The notes: generated by a model not told the origin, from the letters alone. A stretch of DNA of 58,372 nucleotides from Basidiobolus meristosporus CBS 931.73 (GCA_002104905.1 MCFE01000557.1:1-58372); one strand, 5' to 3'; shown: positions 10,411 through 25,680, counted from the stretch's first letter. Numbers and translations: made by a program.

Positions 10411-11829
10411 TTATTGTTGCTGAGATAAGAAGTAAAGGTCACCCAACGCGTTGGCATAGAAGTCGGGCTTGATCGGTTGGTCTTGATCCAGAATTTCATG
10501 CTCTTTGCTGATGCCTATTTGTTGATGTGAATACCAACCATGATCTAACACCAGACTAACAGATACTAACCAGTCAGCACAAGAAGCGTTTTCAGCCCTC
10601 CGTTGATCCCGAACAGGATGTCAGTGTTGAGGCTATCGATGAATGTCAAAAATATCGCTCAAAATAACGCTTGTTCCGAAGCAGCTTACCGGTCTCCAAC
10701 CATACAGGTTCGATTCTTATCCAAATGATATCTAGAATGACGCATTAGTCACTCGAGATTCCGCTCATTCAACATGGAGTCTCACTTACTTGTCCACCAC
10801 ACAATCAATCATGGGCTTTTCCGGTTTGCCCATCACGATAGGCCGGCGACCAAGTGCGGTGATAACCGGGGAGATAATTGCTCCAGTTCCTAACAAAGTG
10901 TTATCGACCATGCAATATGCTCACCATCCATATATATACAATACCTGGATATACTGTCCCGTGGATTGGATAGGTGCTATCTTCGTTGGTGGCAATGAAC
11001 GTACATTCCGGATTATGGTACAAGTAGGTAAATGCCTTGGCATATTTCCGGTAGTTGAGATTAATATCAAAGCCAAGGATAACTGCCCCGATCTGAAGAT
11101 TGTGTTAAAGCGACAGTGCTGACGGAAGATAGGTAGCGACTGGAAGCTTACCGAGTCATCTGGTTTAATTGTATGGAGAGTGTCAAAATCTATAGGCTCA
11201 TTGTCTTCCTGTGAAATATAGTTTAGAATACTAATTGAATGGCTCGGCAAATACGGTTACCTACCCCGATACCACACACTGTAACATTTTGAGCCTCGAG
11301 TTCTTCCTTCAGCCCCTTATCTCCAAAAGCGTAGACCTTTTTATCAGTAGGGAAGTCAAGGATGTTCTTTACGTAGTAAGCAGTGGCATAGGCAGAGCCA
11401 AAGATTTCCTCCTGGCAAAATCAAAAGTTGAGCAATACACATCTCTCTGGTCTTGCAAAAGCTTAACAAACCTCTGTAGCCTCAATTTTCATGGAGACCA
11501 ATTTCTTCAAGTACATGGAACGAGATTTCGTGCTATTGTTAGTGACAAACAAAATGCGTTTGCCTGACGAATTCTTGTCAGTAAAGCTTAACAGACTGTT
11601 CTCACGGTGAAATGGTACCTGTTTGTCTAAGGAGACTGAGGGTTTCGCGCACACCATCTAACACACGGTCACCTTCCCAAAGTACACCTTTGAAGGGAGA
11701 TAAAGAATATTACTAAATAAACTGCAAGGAATGTCATAATAGACATTTACCATCGCAGTCAAAGAGAAAAGTGTCAATGCTGTCGAGAAATTCTCTGGCC
11801 TCTTCAGTTGTGCTGATTTTGTGCATCAT
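10411..11829 (-). CDS. PHO13: HAD-family 4-nitrophenylphosphatase / phosphoglycolate phosphatase
   Basis: Cytosolic HAD phosphatase that clears toxic metabolic by-products such as 2-phosphoglycolate. About ten short exons splice cleanly. The first (11751-11829) gives MMHKISTTEEAREFL and FLFDCD, and continues GVLWEGDRVLDG in exon 2, which is HAD motif I (DxDGVLW). Motif II is ILFVTNNSTKSR. The C2-type cap region includes VILGFDINLNYRKYA and FIATNEDSTYPI. Motif III lies near MGKPEKPMID. Motif IV is CMVGDRLNTDILFGINGG. The last exon is 10411-10514, ending GDLYFLSQQQ. The order and spacing match yeast Pho13 throughout. The gene is unusually intron-rich for this window. Confidence 0.92.
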
Positions 11830-12030
11830 AGTTCTACCAAGTCTGAAGGGAAAACAATCTTCCTCGAAATAAAAAGTCGTGCTTGAACGTCTTCATAAAA
11901 TGCAGATCCATGACGATATTGTTGCAATCGAAGTTAACCAATTTCGTACAATCTTGATTTTATTTTAATTATGTTGCTGTTGTTGATGGTGCTTGTCTCA
12001 CCATCCAGAGGATAAAGTGTATTTGCCAGA

Positions 12031-13361
12031 TTAGAAGACACCAAAGAACCCACGTCTGCGTGACTGACTGCTATTGGCGACATTGAATTTCTCCACGAGC
12101 TAGTAAAGGGAAAGTAAGCTTGGAGTATATAGTAGAGGTGAGTGCAGACAAGTAATACCCCTTGGATCGAGTTAATTCCCTTTGTTAGGGTGGCCAAGTA
12201 AGAGATCAAGAGCACGTCGTTGTACTCGGTCATAAATTTGTCCCGGAACTCTGGCCCATTCATGGCTGGCAATTGATTACATAAGCTTGCAATCTCCCGC
12301 AGGATCTGTGGGTCTTCGGGTATGTTGCCACTTTTTACATCCTCGATGTATCGTTTCAGGAAATCTACTCGGGTGTGCAACATTTTGATAGCATTCCGTT
12401 GGTTTGTCAAGTGCGCAATTACTGGAACCGATTAACTTTGGCAGAATCAAGAGATGGACCTAACAATACATACATGCAGAGTTGCTCTCTCCAGATTCGT
12501 TGACCGTGTGGGCGACATGATCAACCGCTATACGTTCAGCTTCTCCAGTTTCGATCTTGTAATTAGATTGAATAAATAGTGTCTGCGCTTGCTCGTCAAC
12601 AATGTCAACGAATGTTTCGTAAATTGTGATAGGCAGGTTTCGAATAGCCGTTAGATCATGTGGGTCAAGCTGCAAAAACAATGGGCTTTCATTGTAGGTC
12701 ATCAACTAAAGCTAGGAGTGTTACTTCTAATAGCTGATAAGGAGGCGCTCCAGAACTGTTACCTGTCTATGAATCGCCAGATCAGAAGAAGAAGGCTGCG
12801 AGCCAACAGAATACCAGCCCAAAAAGTCATATTCAGGAAACACTTGACGGACTAAGAAGCCAATTGAATTAGTGGGAAATGGAGGAGTGTTTCCTTGCTT
12901 CAGTTTCTTTGAAGGAGATCATACATTGCTCTTGCTTGGTGATGAAATAGCTGCCGTCTACTTCGATTTGCCCATCTATCACATTGAACGCCAGCTCGTA
13001 AGAATTAAAGATTTCTATATCTCGTCCACTCTGGGCGCCTAAAAGCGCACCTAAAACTTTGGGTGCAAAGGAGGTGAAATCCAGAATTAATCTAAACTCC
13101 GCGACAAGCGCATAAATGACTCTGGTTACTTTGTGGCTGTGAACATTTCTGTTGAACTTTTATGCGTGAGAAATGATCAGAGATGTTCATCAGAGTCAAC
13201 GGATGCCTGTTGCAAATAAACTCCATTGAGCAAAACCAAGGCACTTCGAGAAACTACATATTTACATACAAGGAAACAAGGATTCCTGAATTATTCTCAG
13301 CATTGGATACTACTCCACTAGTTGGCAGAGTCTCTTGTGGCGTTATATCCATACTAGTCAT
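12031..13361 (-). CDS. CSN6: COP9 signalosome subunit 6 (MPN-minus)
   Basis: Non-catalytic MPN subunit of the COP9 signalosome. It pairs with CSN5 in the complex that removes NEDD8/Rub1 from cullins. The start is MTSMDITPQE at 13361. Exons give ILVSLHPLTLMNISDHFSRI, then GALLGAQSGRDIEIFNSYEL after a 3' splice at the end of CCCAAAG. Next are QVFPEYDFLGWYSVGSQPSS, SPLFLQLDPHD, EAERIAVDHVAHTV and NAIKMLHTRVDFLKRYI. The C-terminus is ALIQG-like GINSIQG then LVEKFNVANSSQSRRRGFFGVF. No JAMM HxHx7Sx2D zinc motif is present, as expected for CSN6. eIF3f and Rpn8 are related alternatives, but the C-terminal NKFNV-type ending and RRRGFF fit CSN6 best. Confidence 0.9.
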
Positions 13362-13566
13362 TATGAGGCTTTAACAAGAGCAGATACAAAGAATCTGGTA
13401 CGAATGCTAGGATGCTAAACCCAGTATGAATGCTAACAGAATAATTTAACAAATTACAGCCACATCAACCATAGGGTTAAATAGATATACGTCACAAAGT
13501 ATCGAACTGTGGTTTATTTTCATGGATCATGGATCAAGAATCATGAATCATCAATCAGTGGCTAAC

Positions 13567-16930
<3,364 letters not shown>

Positions 16931-17240
16931 GAGCGATTAGTGCACCTTGTTACTGTTTGGCACTTCAAATGTATGCTTATGTGAAGGCTACTATTTCAAT
17001 CCTTAATTTTTTTTATACAAATCCATTTTGTTGCAATCATCCAAATCTCACTATAATCCCATCCAAACATGAATTGTCAACACAGTATGTACAAAGTCTA
17101 GCCAAGTAAAATTCGCTTTTCATGCGCTTTGCAAATACATGGGCCCAAGACATGTACATGATAGCTGCACAAAGCTCCACAGTAGATACGTTACAAAAAC
17201 AATTTGACGATGCCTTTTATTGTATACATGATCAAAAACT

Positions 17241-17787
17241 TTAGGCAGTAAGAACAACACAGCCACCGGTTTCCTTGATCTTTTGCTCAGCACGACGGGA
17301 GACATAACGAGCCTTAACAATAACGGGTTGTTCGGGAAGACGACCCTTACCGAGGACCTTGCCGAAACCGGCACGAAGAGTGTCGATGACAGGGACGACC
17401 TCCTTGTTGTCAGCGTACTTGACACGAGTTTGGTCAGAAACCAAAGTCCACAATTTGTCAAGGTTGACAGTAGGACGGTAGTACTTGTTGCGGGTCAAGT
17501 GGAAGTGGCGCATACCAACCTTACCGAAGTAACCAGGATGGTATTTATCCATGTTGATACGGTGATGATGTTGACCACCAGCAAGACCACGACCTCCTGG
17601 ATGTTTTCTGTGCTTGCCGACACGACCGTGACCGGCGGAAACGTGTCCACGCTTCTTTCTATTGTGGTGAAGTCTGGTAGGCTAGTATCAAGAATCGGTT
17701 AGCAAAACAGAATCATTGAAAAAGAAAAGTCCATCCATCATATGCAAGCTATGATATAGATGAAACTTCCAAATCGATGCTCACCAT
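17241..17787 (-). CDS. RPL28: 60S ribosomal protein L28 (uL15)
   Basis: Large-subunit ribosomal protein, the L27a of animals. Exon 1 (17785-17787) is only the ATG, followed by a GTGAGC donor. Exon 2 (17241-17681) begins [20 protein letters not shown] and continues with the invariant [20 protein letters not shown] and [15 protein letters not shown]. The C-terminus [19 protein letters not shown] is typical. The spliced length is 147 residues against 149 in yeast. It lies between the AFG2-like and KNL2-like genes, transcribed away from the latter. Confidence 0.97.
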
Positions 17788-18086
17788 GTCTACAAGTCCA
17801 GAGGATGGAAAAGAGAAAGAGTGATGAGCTCAGTGCCAAACATATAAACCAGCCAAATTTTCCGTTTGCCTGGGCACTTACCAATCATCAAGGGTAATTG
17901 GCTGATGCGTGATCTAGCAATCTCACATATAATTGACCTAGTTAACTCCAGATTCAATTTATTTAACCACTCTCACACAATTATCAATTAAGGATCTCAA
18001 AACAAAATCCGGGCTCACACAACCGCCTGAGTCGACAGTCCTCTGTTTTTTGTCCCCACAACCGCTCTTTCGTGTTTACGTTATAT
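17788..18086. promoter_or_regulatory. Divergent promoter region RPL28 / KNL2-like gene
   Basis: An ~300-bp spacer between two start codons on opposite strands. It is AT-rich and contains 'tcctctgttttttgtcc' upstream of the + strand gene. I see no named binding site beyond this context. Confidence 0.4.
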
Positions 18087-20564
18087 ATGTCGTGTCAAGA
18101 TCGCGTCCCTTCGGAAGCAATCTTTCGAATCCCTGATTTCTCAGTATTACGATCACCCACACCTCGTTCGCGTTCCGTGTCAAGATGCATGACACCAGCA
18201 GCTACGGGCGCCGCTCCTGATTTGCTCAGCACAACTCCCTCTACGCCTAGTCGATTCTCACATTCGTTGCGTTTTGGCACCCCACAAGTTCAGCCGTTAA
18301 TAAATGCTGGGTTAGCAAATACAGTGCTTCCAAATAACTCCTTCGATACTGACTTCCTGATTTAGAAGTCTTAACTCACCGGCATACAAAAGAGAGGCGA
18401 CTGCGCCTTTGAGAATGCGTGAAGCCTCGATCCCTTTAACTGATATGTTTGGTGCCAGTAATAATCCTTCTTTCGAGAGACTTTCTGTGACTAGCCCTAT
18501 TCCACAGGTAAACCTCACATAACGTCAGTGAGATCCAAGTAATTTGTTCACCGAGTCCATTTTCACCATGTTAAGCTTATCCGACGAACATATTCTCAAA
18601 TCGAATCTGATGGGTATATATCCAAGGAGCTTACCAACCACAACTATTGGATTCAAATCCCCAACCAACCCAGCACATACAGTAGCCTCATCCAATCTTA
18701 CCGCGAATCGCTCTAAACAGTCAAGGAAGAAAGCTGACAACAAAATGATGGAAATTGAACAGGATGGATCAGAGGCAGCTATGCCGAATGATGTCGCTGA
18801 TAATCACCTGACGAATCAACTAAAGTCGAGTGTAGAAACCGAGCGCGTTTCTACACAAGACCCGCCTAAGGCCACGAAAGCGCGCACTTCAAAACGGCGG
18901 ATCAATGTGGCAGCCAAATCGGTCTCAAAATCCTTGAAGAAAACAACTGGATCGAAAGCAAAAACGAAGCAGCAGGCGAATTCGAATGAAGAACCTGACA
19001 AGCAGCAGCCAGTAGATCCTGGTAGAGAGCTAGGTTCTACATCAAACGGGGACAACATACCAGATTCGATCGTTTTGAAAGAGTGGAGGCTAATCAAGGC
19101 TCGCACCGGTAATAAGGTAGCGTAGATCACAGGAACTATTTCCATTTACTTGGCAATTGATTTTGTTATGGTCCTATGGATAGCTCGCAAATTACGAGTA
19201 TTGGATCATCGTTGAAGGATTACGGGTAATGAGCGACGAAAAAGAACGAGTAAGCATTTAAACACATCAGCCATTTTCCTCAAGAGCATTCACTGAGCAC
19301 CCATCGAATCTTAGGTCTGGCATAGCTCTTTAATTGCCGAGCGTATCGACCAAACTACCTTGAAAACTTTCAGTGGTTCTATTTACCGGCTTTCCGGCCC
19401 TATATCGTTACAGGGGATGACCGATGCCGGTGGGTAAAGGCATTCTGTTAATGACTTGGATGTTCCTAACAATCAAGCTCCTTCTAGGGTTTTCCGAAGA
19501 CTTTGCCAACCTGTTCAGGGAAGGATTTCCAGAAGAATGGAAATCATGGATTTGTGTAGAGTTTGATGGCGAACTCTCTTCGGAAATGAAATATAAGGCT
19601 CAAATGCAAAAACGCAACCTGGAAGAACGGAAGAAAAGCGAAAAAGGTACCGACGTTTATCCACCACCCCTGAATGGTCTTTTATGCTCACAAGGCTACT
19701 TGGCTATTCTAGCTGATAGCACAACAACTCTTTCCGAAATTGCAAACATATCCACCGAACCAGAAAATGATCACTCAGAGTACAATAATCAAAGTATAGA
19801 GTTTTCATATGATGATCATTTGAAGATCACTCTTGATGAGGTTTTGCCAGAAGAAGGCCATCCTGAGACCACGGAGAAACCACCAGACAATGCACCCCGT
19901 CGATCCGGTAGAAAGCCAAAGCCACGTATTAATCTCGTTGCTAAATCAAGAACGCGTAAAAGCGCCAAGAAAGACCCGCCAAAATCGGAGGAGATTCAAA
20001 GCTTTGATGCATTGCTAGACAAACAGATTGTTGTTCCACAAGAGGAGAAGCCAGTATCAAAGACTTCGCTTCGAAAACTGAAAATGAAACTTAGCAAAAC
20101 AGCAGTTCAAGAATCTCACACATCTGGGAAAAGAGCGAGCGATTTGTCTGAGCGGGATGTCCACATTGCTAGCCACTCAGAGTCTACCTCATCTAATGGC
20201 TCGATCACCAATGCTATAGAAGCACACCCTAAGACCCCAGCTAGACGCGTAACGAAAGAGACACACCCAGAAGATAAAAAGGTACAGGGCATTTCTACCA
20301 CTTGATTTGATATATATATATGGTGCCCTCACACTTCTTTAGCATAATGAAATTGCATCTGAGAAAAGAGGCGACAAAGAAAAGGAACCCCCTAGTGAGT
20401 CAGGACTCACCCGCTCTGGTCGCAGTGTCCGTAAGCCTAGGGAGTATTGGATTGTTGAAGAGAATGATCACTCGCATACACCTTCAAAACGAGCCCGCCG
20501 GACTTCGGAGAAGCCAACCAAAGTGAAGCGGAAACCTGGGCCTGCTCGAAAGCGTAAAGCGTAA
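18087..20564 (+). CDS. KNL2/M18BP1-like protein with SANTA domain and CENP-C-like motif
   Basis: Probable centromere-licensing protein; relatives (plant KNL2, vertebrate M18BP1) help deposit CENP-A. Seven exons: 18087-18310, 18366-18507, 18556-19116, 19199-19249, 19315-19429, 19488-20281 and 20343-20564, about 702 residues. An earlier ATG at 18072 is also possible. The N-terminal ~300 residues are basic, Ser/Thr-rich and probably disordered. A SANTA domain follows at about residues 300-390: VLKEWRLIKAR, YWIIVEGLRVM, VWHSSLIAERID, LKTFSGSIYRLSG, GFSEDFANLF and EGFPEEWKSW. The last exon holds LTRSGRSVRKPREYW, matching the CENP-C pattern (RxS-x-R, P, YW). A possible extra intron at 19647-19711 is in frame either way. 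No Myb/SANT domain is seen. Confidence 0.72.
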
Positions 20565-20940
20565 TTTTTATTAGGATTGCAATTACTTTCGTCAAATGAT
20601 TTGCAGAGTACTTGTGTAACGCTATGGAGCTGTACATGGAATTCAGTGTCTTTTGCCGCAAGACGCTAATTGATCTACTGTGAGTACGTTACATTGTGAA
20701 GTCCATTAATGTGATTAAGTTAGTGTTACTTTTTGTTGTATAGGAATAAATTCATCTTTCAATTGTTCGTTAATAGCATTATCGTCACTTGGCTAATCTG
20801 CATCCTGGATTTGAATCAATCCGAATTTCCTTACGTGACGTCAAAAGCTTAGTGGGATGTCTTCATCACCTTAGTACCAGCCCACACTGTCCGGAATATT
20901 TGTGACCATCCTTTTTCTTGCAAACAATACTTGACAGAGA
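20565..20940. other. Intergenic region KNL2-like / ERV14
   Basis: 3' region of the SANTA gene and promoter region of the cornichon gene. It includes a 'ttacgtgacgtcaaaag' palindromic TGACGTCA element at about 20834-20841, a CRE/ATF-type site. No gene is seen. Confidence 0.45.
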
Positions 20941-21602
20941 ATGAGTGAGGTTATCATTTTTTTGCTGGCAGTAATATTCTCGGCGCTGTTTTTGTTCGCT
21001 ATGGTGTTCTACGTATGTATACCCTTCCGTATATGCTTTGAGTACAAACTAACCTTCCTCGCTAGGCTATAATGCTGAGCGATTTGGAATGTGACTATAT
21101 CAACCCAATAGATCTATGCAATAGGCTAAACCAGGTAGACACATCCTATGACCATTGTCTATTGAGCATAAAGTGATTCATTCTTCCCGACCGTAGTTTA
21201 TTCTTCCAGAGTATATTGGTCAATACGTGATGGCTATTGTATTTCTGTTCAGTGGAAACTGGACGGCCCTCATCATCAATCTTCCGGTAGTGGCGTTTAA
21301 TACTATGCAGTATGTACTTCAAGATACCCTATGATTGCACCGAGTTTGACCTTTCTACTAGGCTAACGAACAGTCGACATATGTATGACGCAACAGAGAT
21401 ATTTCGCACTCTTCCCGCGCACAAGAAGGAGACTTTTTTGAAGATGGGATTTTACCTGTTATGCTTTTTTTATTATCTGTATAGGTAAGCCGTTGGAAGA
21501 GCCGTATTCTATTACCAATGCTATTACCAATGCTATTACCAATGCCCCTAACCTCGATTTTTTGTTACTAGAATGATTCTTGGTCTAGTAGAGGAGGATT
21601 AG
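20941..21602 (+). CDS. ERV14: Cornichon-family ER export receptor
   Basis: Small membrane cargo receptor that loads membrane proteins into COPII vesicles at the ER. Five exons: 20941-21012, 21066-21134, 21197-21309, 21362-21484 and 21572-21602. The product is about 135 residues, as in yeast Erv14. The N-terminal hydrophobic helix is [20 protein letters not shown]. The conserved region [17 protein letters not shown] and [12 protein letters not shown] follow. A second hydrophobic stretch, [11 protein letters not shown], comes next. The Erv14 signature [20 protein letters not shown] and [14 protein letters not shown] close the protein. The fourth intron contains three tandem copies of 'ctattaccaatg'. 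Confidence 0.95.
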
Positions 21603-22157
21603 GTGTATGCTATTATGCTAAGTGAATTCATCATTTGCGGGGTCAATTCAATCAACTATAATTGCTGCACTGTTGAAATGGAAGAATGCTCTTAAATCCT
21701 AGGCTAAGCGCGCTTATTATAAACTTCAATCTGAATCTCTCCGACTCTAATAAATATGCTTGTATATATATATATAAGCATTAAGCCATATGAATCATCT
21801 ACTATAGCATAACCCTTGTCGTTCTCAATTGCTCCATAGGAAATCATTTAAAATTCATATCAATTCTGATGCCATCACGTGGATCCCGATGAGGCACAAA
21901 ATCAGGGATGGTCGACAGCAGGCACGTGACCCATTGGTCATAGAATCCATAACGTTCATGTGTGCGTCAACATAAAATTAGGAAACTACGGCAACAGCTG
22001 AAGAATACTTGACTAGTCTTTACGTACACTTTTTTCAGTTAATCTCCCCTTAGATCCAAGTGTCCCAAAGCACTTTTGAATACTACAGAATCTCACTTTA
22101 TTGGAACCACCCACTCTATTCATCTTCTCTACCACCGCACAAGTAGATTTTACTATC
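21603..22157. other. Intergenic region ERV14 / Ariadne
   Basis: AT-rich spacer with a short TA run near 21765-21777. No gene is recognised. The right half is the promoter and 5' leader of the Ariadne gene. Confidence 0.4.
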
Positions 22158-23875
22158 ATGTCAGACATGGATTTCGACGAAGAATACCAGGAGGAGGCCA
22201 GCTTCGACGAGGACGCTGACCTGGTAGACGAGGAGGAAAGTGAGTTCGAGATGGAGGAGGACGAAGACGACGACGACGATCTGTTAGACGAGGATTACGA
22301 GCTGGACGGAGACGACATGGGCTTCAGCACGGTGATGCTGGAGAAGAACAAAAAGAAGATCTACGAGGTGGACTTCACTGTTCTTTCCATCGAAGATATT
22401 GTCGAGAGCCAAAACAAAGAGATCAACCACGTCTCGAATATTCTAGGCCTACCGGATCAGCAGGCAGCCACCTTGCTCAGATATTTTCGTTGGAACAAAG
22501 AGACATTGATAGAAAGATACATGGATACACCGGAGAAGGTGTTGAGTAAAGCCGGGGTCATCACGAACGATGCGCGATCAGTCGACATCTCCAAGGTGGC
22601 TGGTTTCGTGTGTGACATCTGCTGTGACGATGATCCAGACCTAGACACAGTTTCTTTAGTATGCAATCATAGGTATTGCATCAACTGCTACCAGCACTAC
22701 CTGGTCCAGAAGATCAAGGAAGAGGGTGAAAGCCGGAAAATCCAATGCCCAGGCGAAGGTTGCAATCTAGTGATAGATGAATACACCGTGGAATTGCTTG
22801 TCAGTCCGGCTGTCTATGAGCGGTAGGTTTCGGCTCTCTATTCTAGACTGTTCAATTGATGAGAACGTGGCAGCTTATATTTTGTATTCAGTTACCGGAT
22901 GCTGCTCAACCGCACCTATGTTGATGACAATGATCACCTAAGATGGTGCCCTGCGCCCAACTGTGAATATGCTGTCTCCTGTTATGTTCCACACACGTCT
23001 TTGACTTCAGTGGTTCCAACTGTAGTTTGTAAATGCGGTCACAAGTTCTGCTTCGGCTGTGGTGTGGCTGATCATCAACCATGCATCTGCGCGTTGGTCA
23101 AGCAGTGGATAAAGAAATGTGAGGACGATTCGGAGACTGCCAACTGGATCTCCGCCAACACCAAAGAATGCCCGGCTTGCCATTCCACCATTGAGAAGAA
23201 TGGTGGTTGTAACCATATGACTTGTAGAAAATGTCGACACGAGTTCTGCTGGGTGTGCATGGGACCTTGGTCTGAACATGGAACAAACTGGTACAATTGT
23301 AATCGTTACGACGAGAAGAGCAGTACAGAGGCTAGAGACAAGCAAGCCGATTCTAGAGCAACTCTGGAACGGTACCTCCATGTAAGCATTTCTTTGTAGC
23401 AATACTCATGCAACCGAGCTTTAATCCACAATTGTCCTAGTACTACAATCGATATGCCAACCACGAGCAGAGTGCCAAACTGGACAGAGAAATGTATTTC
23501 AAGACCGAGAAAAAGATGGAGGAGATGCAACAAACGTCGGATCTATCCTGGATCGAGGTACAGTTCCTCAAGAAAGCCCTGGACACAGTGGTGGAATGCC
23601 GCATGACCCTCAAGTGGACGTACGCATTTGCATTCTATCTTGTGAGGAACAACATGACTGCCCTGTTTGAGGATAATCAGAGAGATCTAGAGATGGCCGT
23701 TGAACAGCTAAGTGAACTCCTTGAGACGCCAATCGCGCCGAACAAGATTACCGAGCTGAAGCAGAGCGTCCTTGACAAAAGCGTATATGTTGCTAGTCGC
23801 CGAGAGGTCGTATTAGAAGATACTGCCAAGGGGTTGGCAGAGGGCAGATGGGAGTTCATAGTGGACTTGAAGTAG
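22158..23875 (+). CDS. ARI1: Ariadne-type RBR E3 ubiquitin ligase
   Basis: RING-between-RING ligase that takes ubiquitin from an E2 onto its own RING2 cysteine; human ARIH1 works with neddylated cullins. Exons: 22158-22822, 22892-23381 and 23441-23875. The start MSDMDFDEEYQEE leads an acidic N-terminus. A UBA-like region carries ILGLPDQQAATLLRYFRWN. RING1 is VCDICCDDD...SLVCNHRYCINC. The in-between-RING region includes LRWCPAPNCEYAV and CKCGHKFCFGCG. RING2 is ECPACHSTIEKNGGCNHMTC, with the catalytic Cys in GGCNHMTC and then HEFCWVCMGPWSEHG. The C-terminal Ariadne domain runs from YYNRYANHEQSAKLD to EGRWEFIVDLK. All zinc ligands I checked are present. Confidence 0.95.
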
Positions 23876-24727
23876 GCAGGTCGTTGTGAAATCGAGTTTA
23901 GATTAAAAATTTACGATAATTTGCGAATCCAACAGCGCTACACTCCTCCCACTTCACCCACCCAAACACATGTTTCCCAGAACATCATCACTGAACATCT
24001 CCGCACCTTAATCCATTCACACCTTCTCTCAATAAACGCCACTCAATAACCGATCTTCCCTGATCATCTCGGCAGATGGTATAGATACGATGAAGAGAGG
24101 CTCCAAAATCGCCACAACACTTAGGGCAAAGCGCAGAACGAAAGCAAAGTTCAAGAGTTCAAGGGGATTTATTTCATATAAACAAAGCCATGGTCTAACA
24201 TGGGACTCGAACCCACACCTCAAGATCTCGTAGTGAAAGTCGGGTTACTTCAAGTATGGAGGGATCAGACAGTGTGAATACAACAAGAACATAAATCCAC
24301 TAAGTGGCCTTTAATCTCGAAGAAAATAAAGTCATCACATCCGCGCAGCCATACTTCCCCTAGACTAACATGGGATTCGAACCCACACCTTCAAGAGAAT
24401 CTCTTACGCTCTACCTATTAAGCTAATTAGACGTTGAGTTACGGTTGTTTCTGGGGATCAGACAGTGTGAATACAACTGGAGCATAAATCCACCGAAGTG
24501 GCATTTCATCTCGAAGAATATATGGGTCATCACATCCGCAGCGAAACCGGCTCAAGTCCAACGACCATTCCCCCAGGACCGTGACCCCACAGAGAGGCCA
24601 CCGTCCTACCAAAAGAAACCTGAACCTAGACAAGAAAAAGAACACGGGGACGGGGGCGAGGGAGAGAAACGAGTACCTTCGGAATTTATTTCTCTTCAAA
24701 CACTGAGGATTCAGGGAAAACGACCAC
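23876..24727. other. Intergenic region Ariadne / RPS13
   Basis: Contains the duplicated tRNA-like repeat (24186-24545). The remaining stretches, including the purine-rich 24600-24700, show no gene. Confidence 0.4.
24186..24545 (-). repeat. Duplicated tRNA-Lys-like SINE-type repeat
   Basis: Two direct copies of an ~85-bp block (about 24265-24350 and 24456-24542, both starting gatcagacagtgtgaataca) are each adjacent to a tRNA-like segment on the minus strand. The segment at about 24364-24433 has a good D arm (tagcttaataggtagagc) and a perfect T loop (gggttcgaatccc), but its anticodon loop is shortened by two bases. The segment at about 24186-24232 keeps only the 3' half with gggttcgagtccc. Family resemblance is to tRNA-Lys. 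I read this as a tRNA-derived SINE or duplicated tRNA pseudogene, not functional tRNA. Confidence 0.55.
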
Positions 24728-25251
24728 TTAGGCGACCAAAGCGGAGGCGGTGGAGGATTCGTACTTCCAGTTGGGGGCCAATTGACCGGCGGTCTTGTAG
24801 TAACGGGCCAATCTGTGGATTCTGGATTCGATGAGAATCAAGCGGTACTTGGAGTCGGCGTCCTTTCTGTTGCGCTCCAAATGCTTGCGAACGGCGACGG
24901 CCTTCTTGATGAGGTGGTAGAGGTCCTCGGGGATCTCGGGGGCCAAACCGTTGCTCTTCAAGATACGAAGAACCTTGTTACCGGTAACGCTCTTGACTTG
25001 AGGGACACCGTGGGAGTCTCTGAGGAGGACACCGATTTGGGAGGGGGTCATACCCTTCTTGGCGAGCTTGCAAATGTGTTCGCAAACTTCCTCAGGGGTG
25101 GCCTTAACCCAGGAAGCGGGAGTACGACGATAGGGGAGGGCAGAAGAGGCAATACCCTTACTGTGAATCCGGTTAGTATATGGTTGTTGGATGGATGGGA
25201 GTGGTTACAAATGGATGGGAATACTGACCCAGGAGTGTGCATGCGACCCAT
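24728..25251 (-). CDS. RPS13: 40S ribosomal protein S13 (uS15)
   Basis: Small-subunit ribosomal protein. Exon 1 (25229-25251) encodes MGRMHTPG. Exon 2 (24728-25160) continues [39 protein letters not shown] and [19 protein letters not shown], ending SSTASALVA. The spliced length is 151 residues, as in other eukaryotes. The donor is GTCAGT, a mild deviation from GTAAGT. Confidence 0.97.
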
Positions 25252-25680
25252 CTTGATATAAAGCTCGACTGGGGGAGAAAACCGTAAAGAAGAGCGGAAA
25301 GGACGGAACTCCAAGGATTCCGGTAGATTTTAATCCATTCGGATTCCCTTCCCCTTGTCGAATAGGACTCCCGAGAATTTTGGGTGAATTTTTTTTTCGG
25401 CTGGATTTTTCGAACCCGGGACCATCCAAGGAAAGGTGGCCAACTTCGCGAGCGATCTCCAACGAGTGCTTCCTTGTGGATCTCAGTCGATCCACCACCC
25501 CTCCCCTCAACATGTCCACGCATGATTGGCCCGACGGGGGGGGTAAGAAAAAAAATCGCCCCCCTCGGATATAAGCCACGAATCCCCCCATCGGCCTCCT
25601 TCTACCCACAACAAATCCAATAGTCACCGCTGCGCCGTGGACTCCGTTAATTTGTTAACTTTGCTGTATATTCACCACCA
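25252..25680. promoter_or_regulatory. Shared divergent promoter of RPS13 and RPS20
   Basis: The 429 bp between two ribosomal-protein start codons on opposite strands. It contains a G8 run at about 25537-25544, an A-rich tract, a C run, and a TATA-like 'gatataag' at about 25569-25575 facing RPS20. Head-to-head ribosomal genes often share coordinated control; this is inferred from arrangement only. Confidence 0.55.

Noticed and set aside
12950-13170. Frame break in CSN6 between its second and third exon
   Set aside because: A longer intron ending at CCCAAAG joins PQ to ILGALLG in frame and aligns with the human protein.
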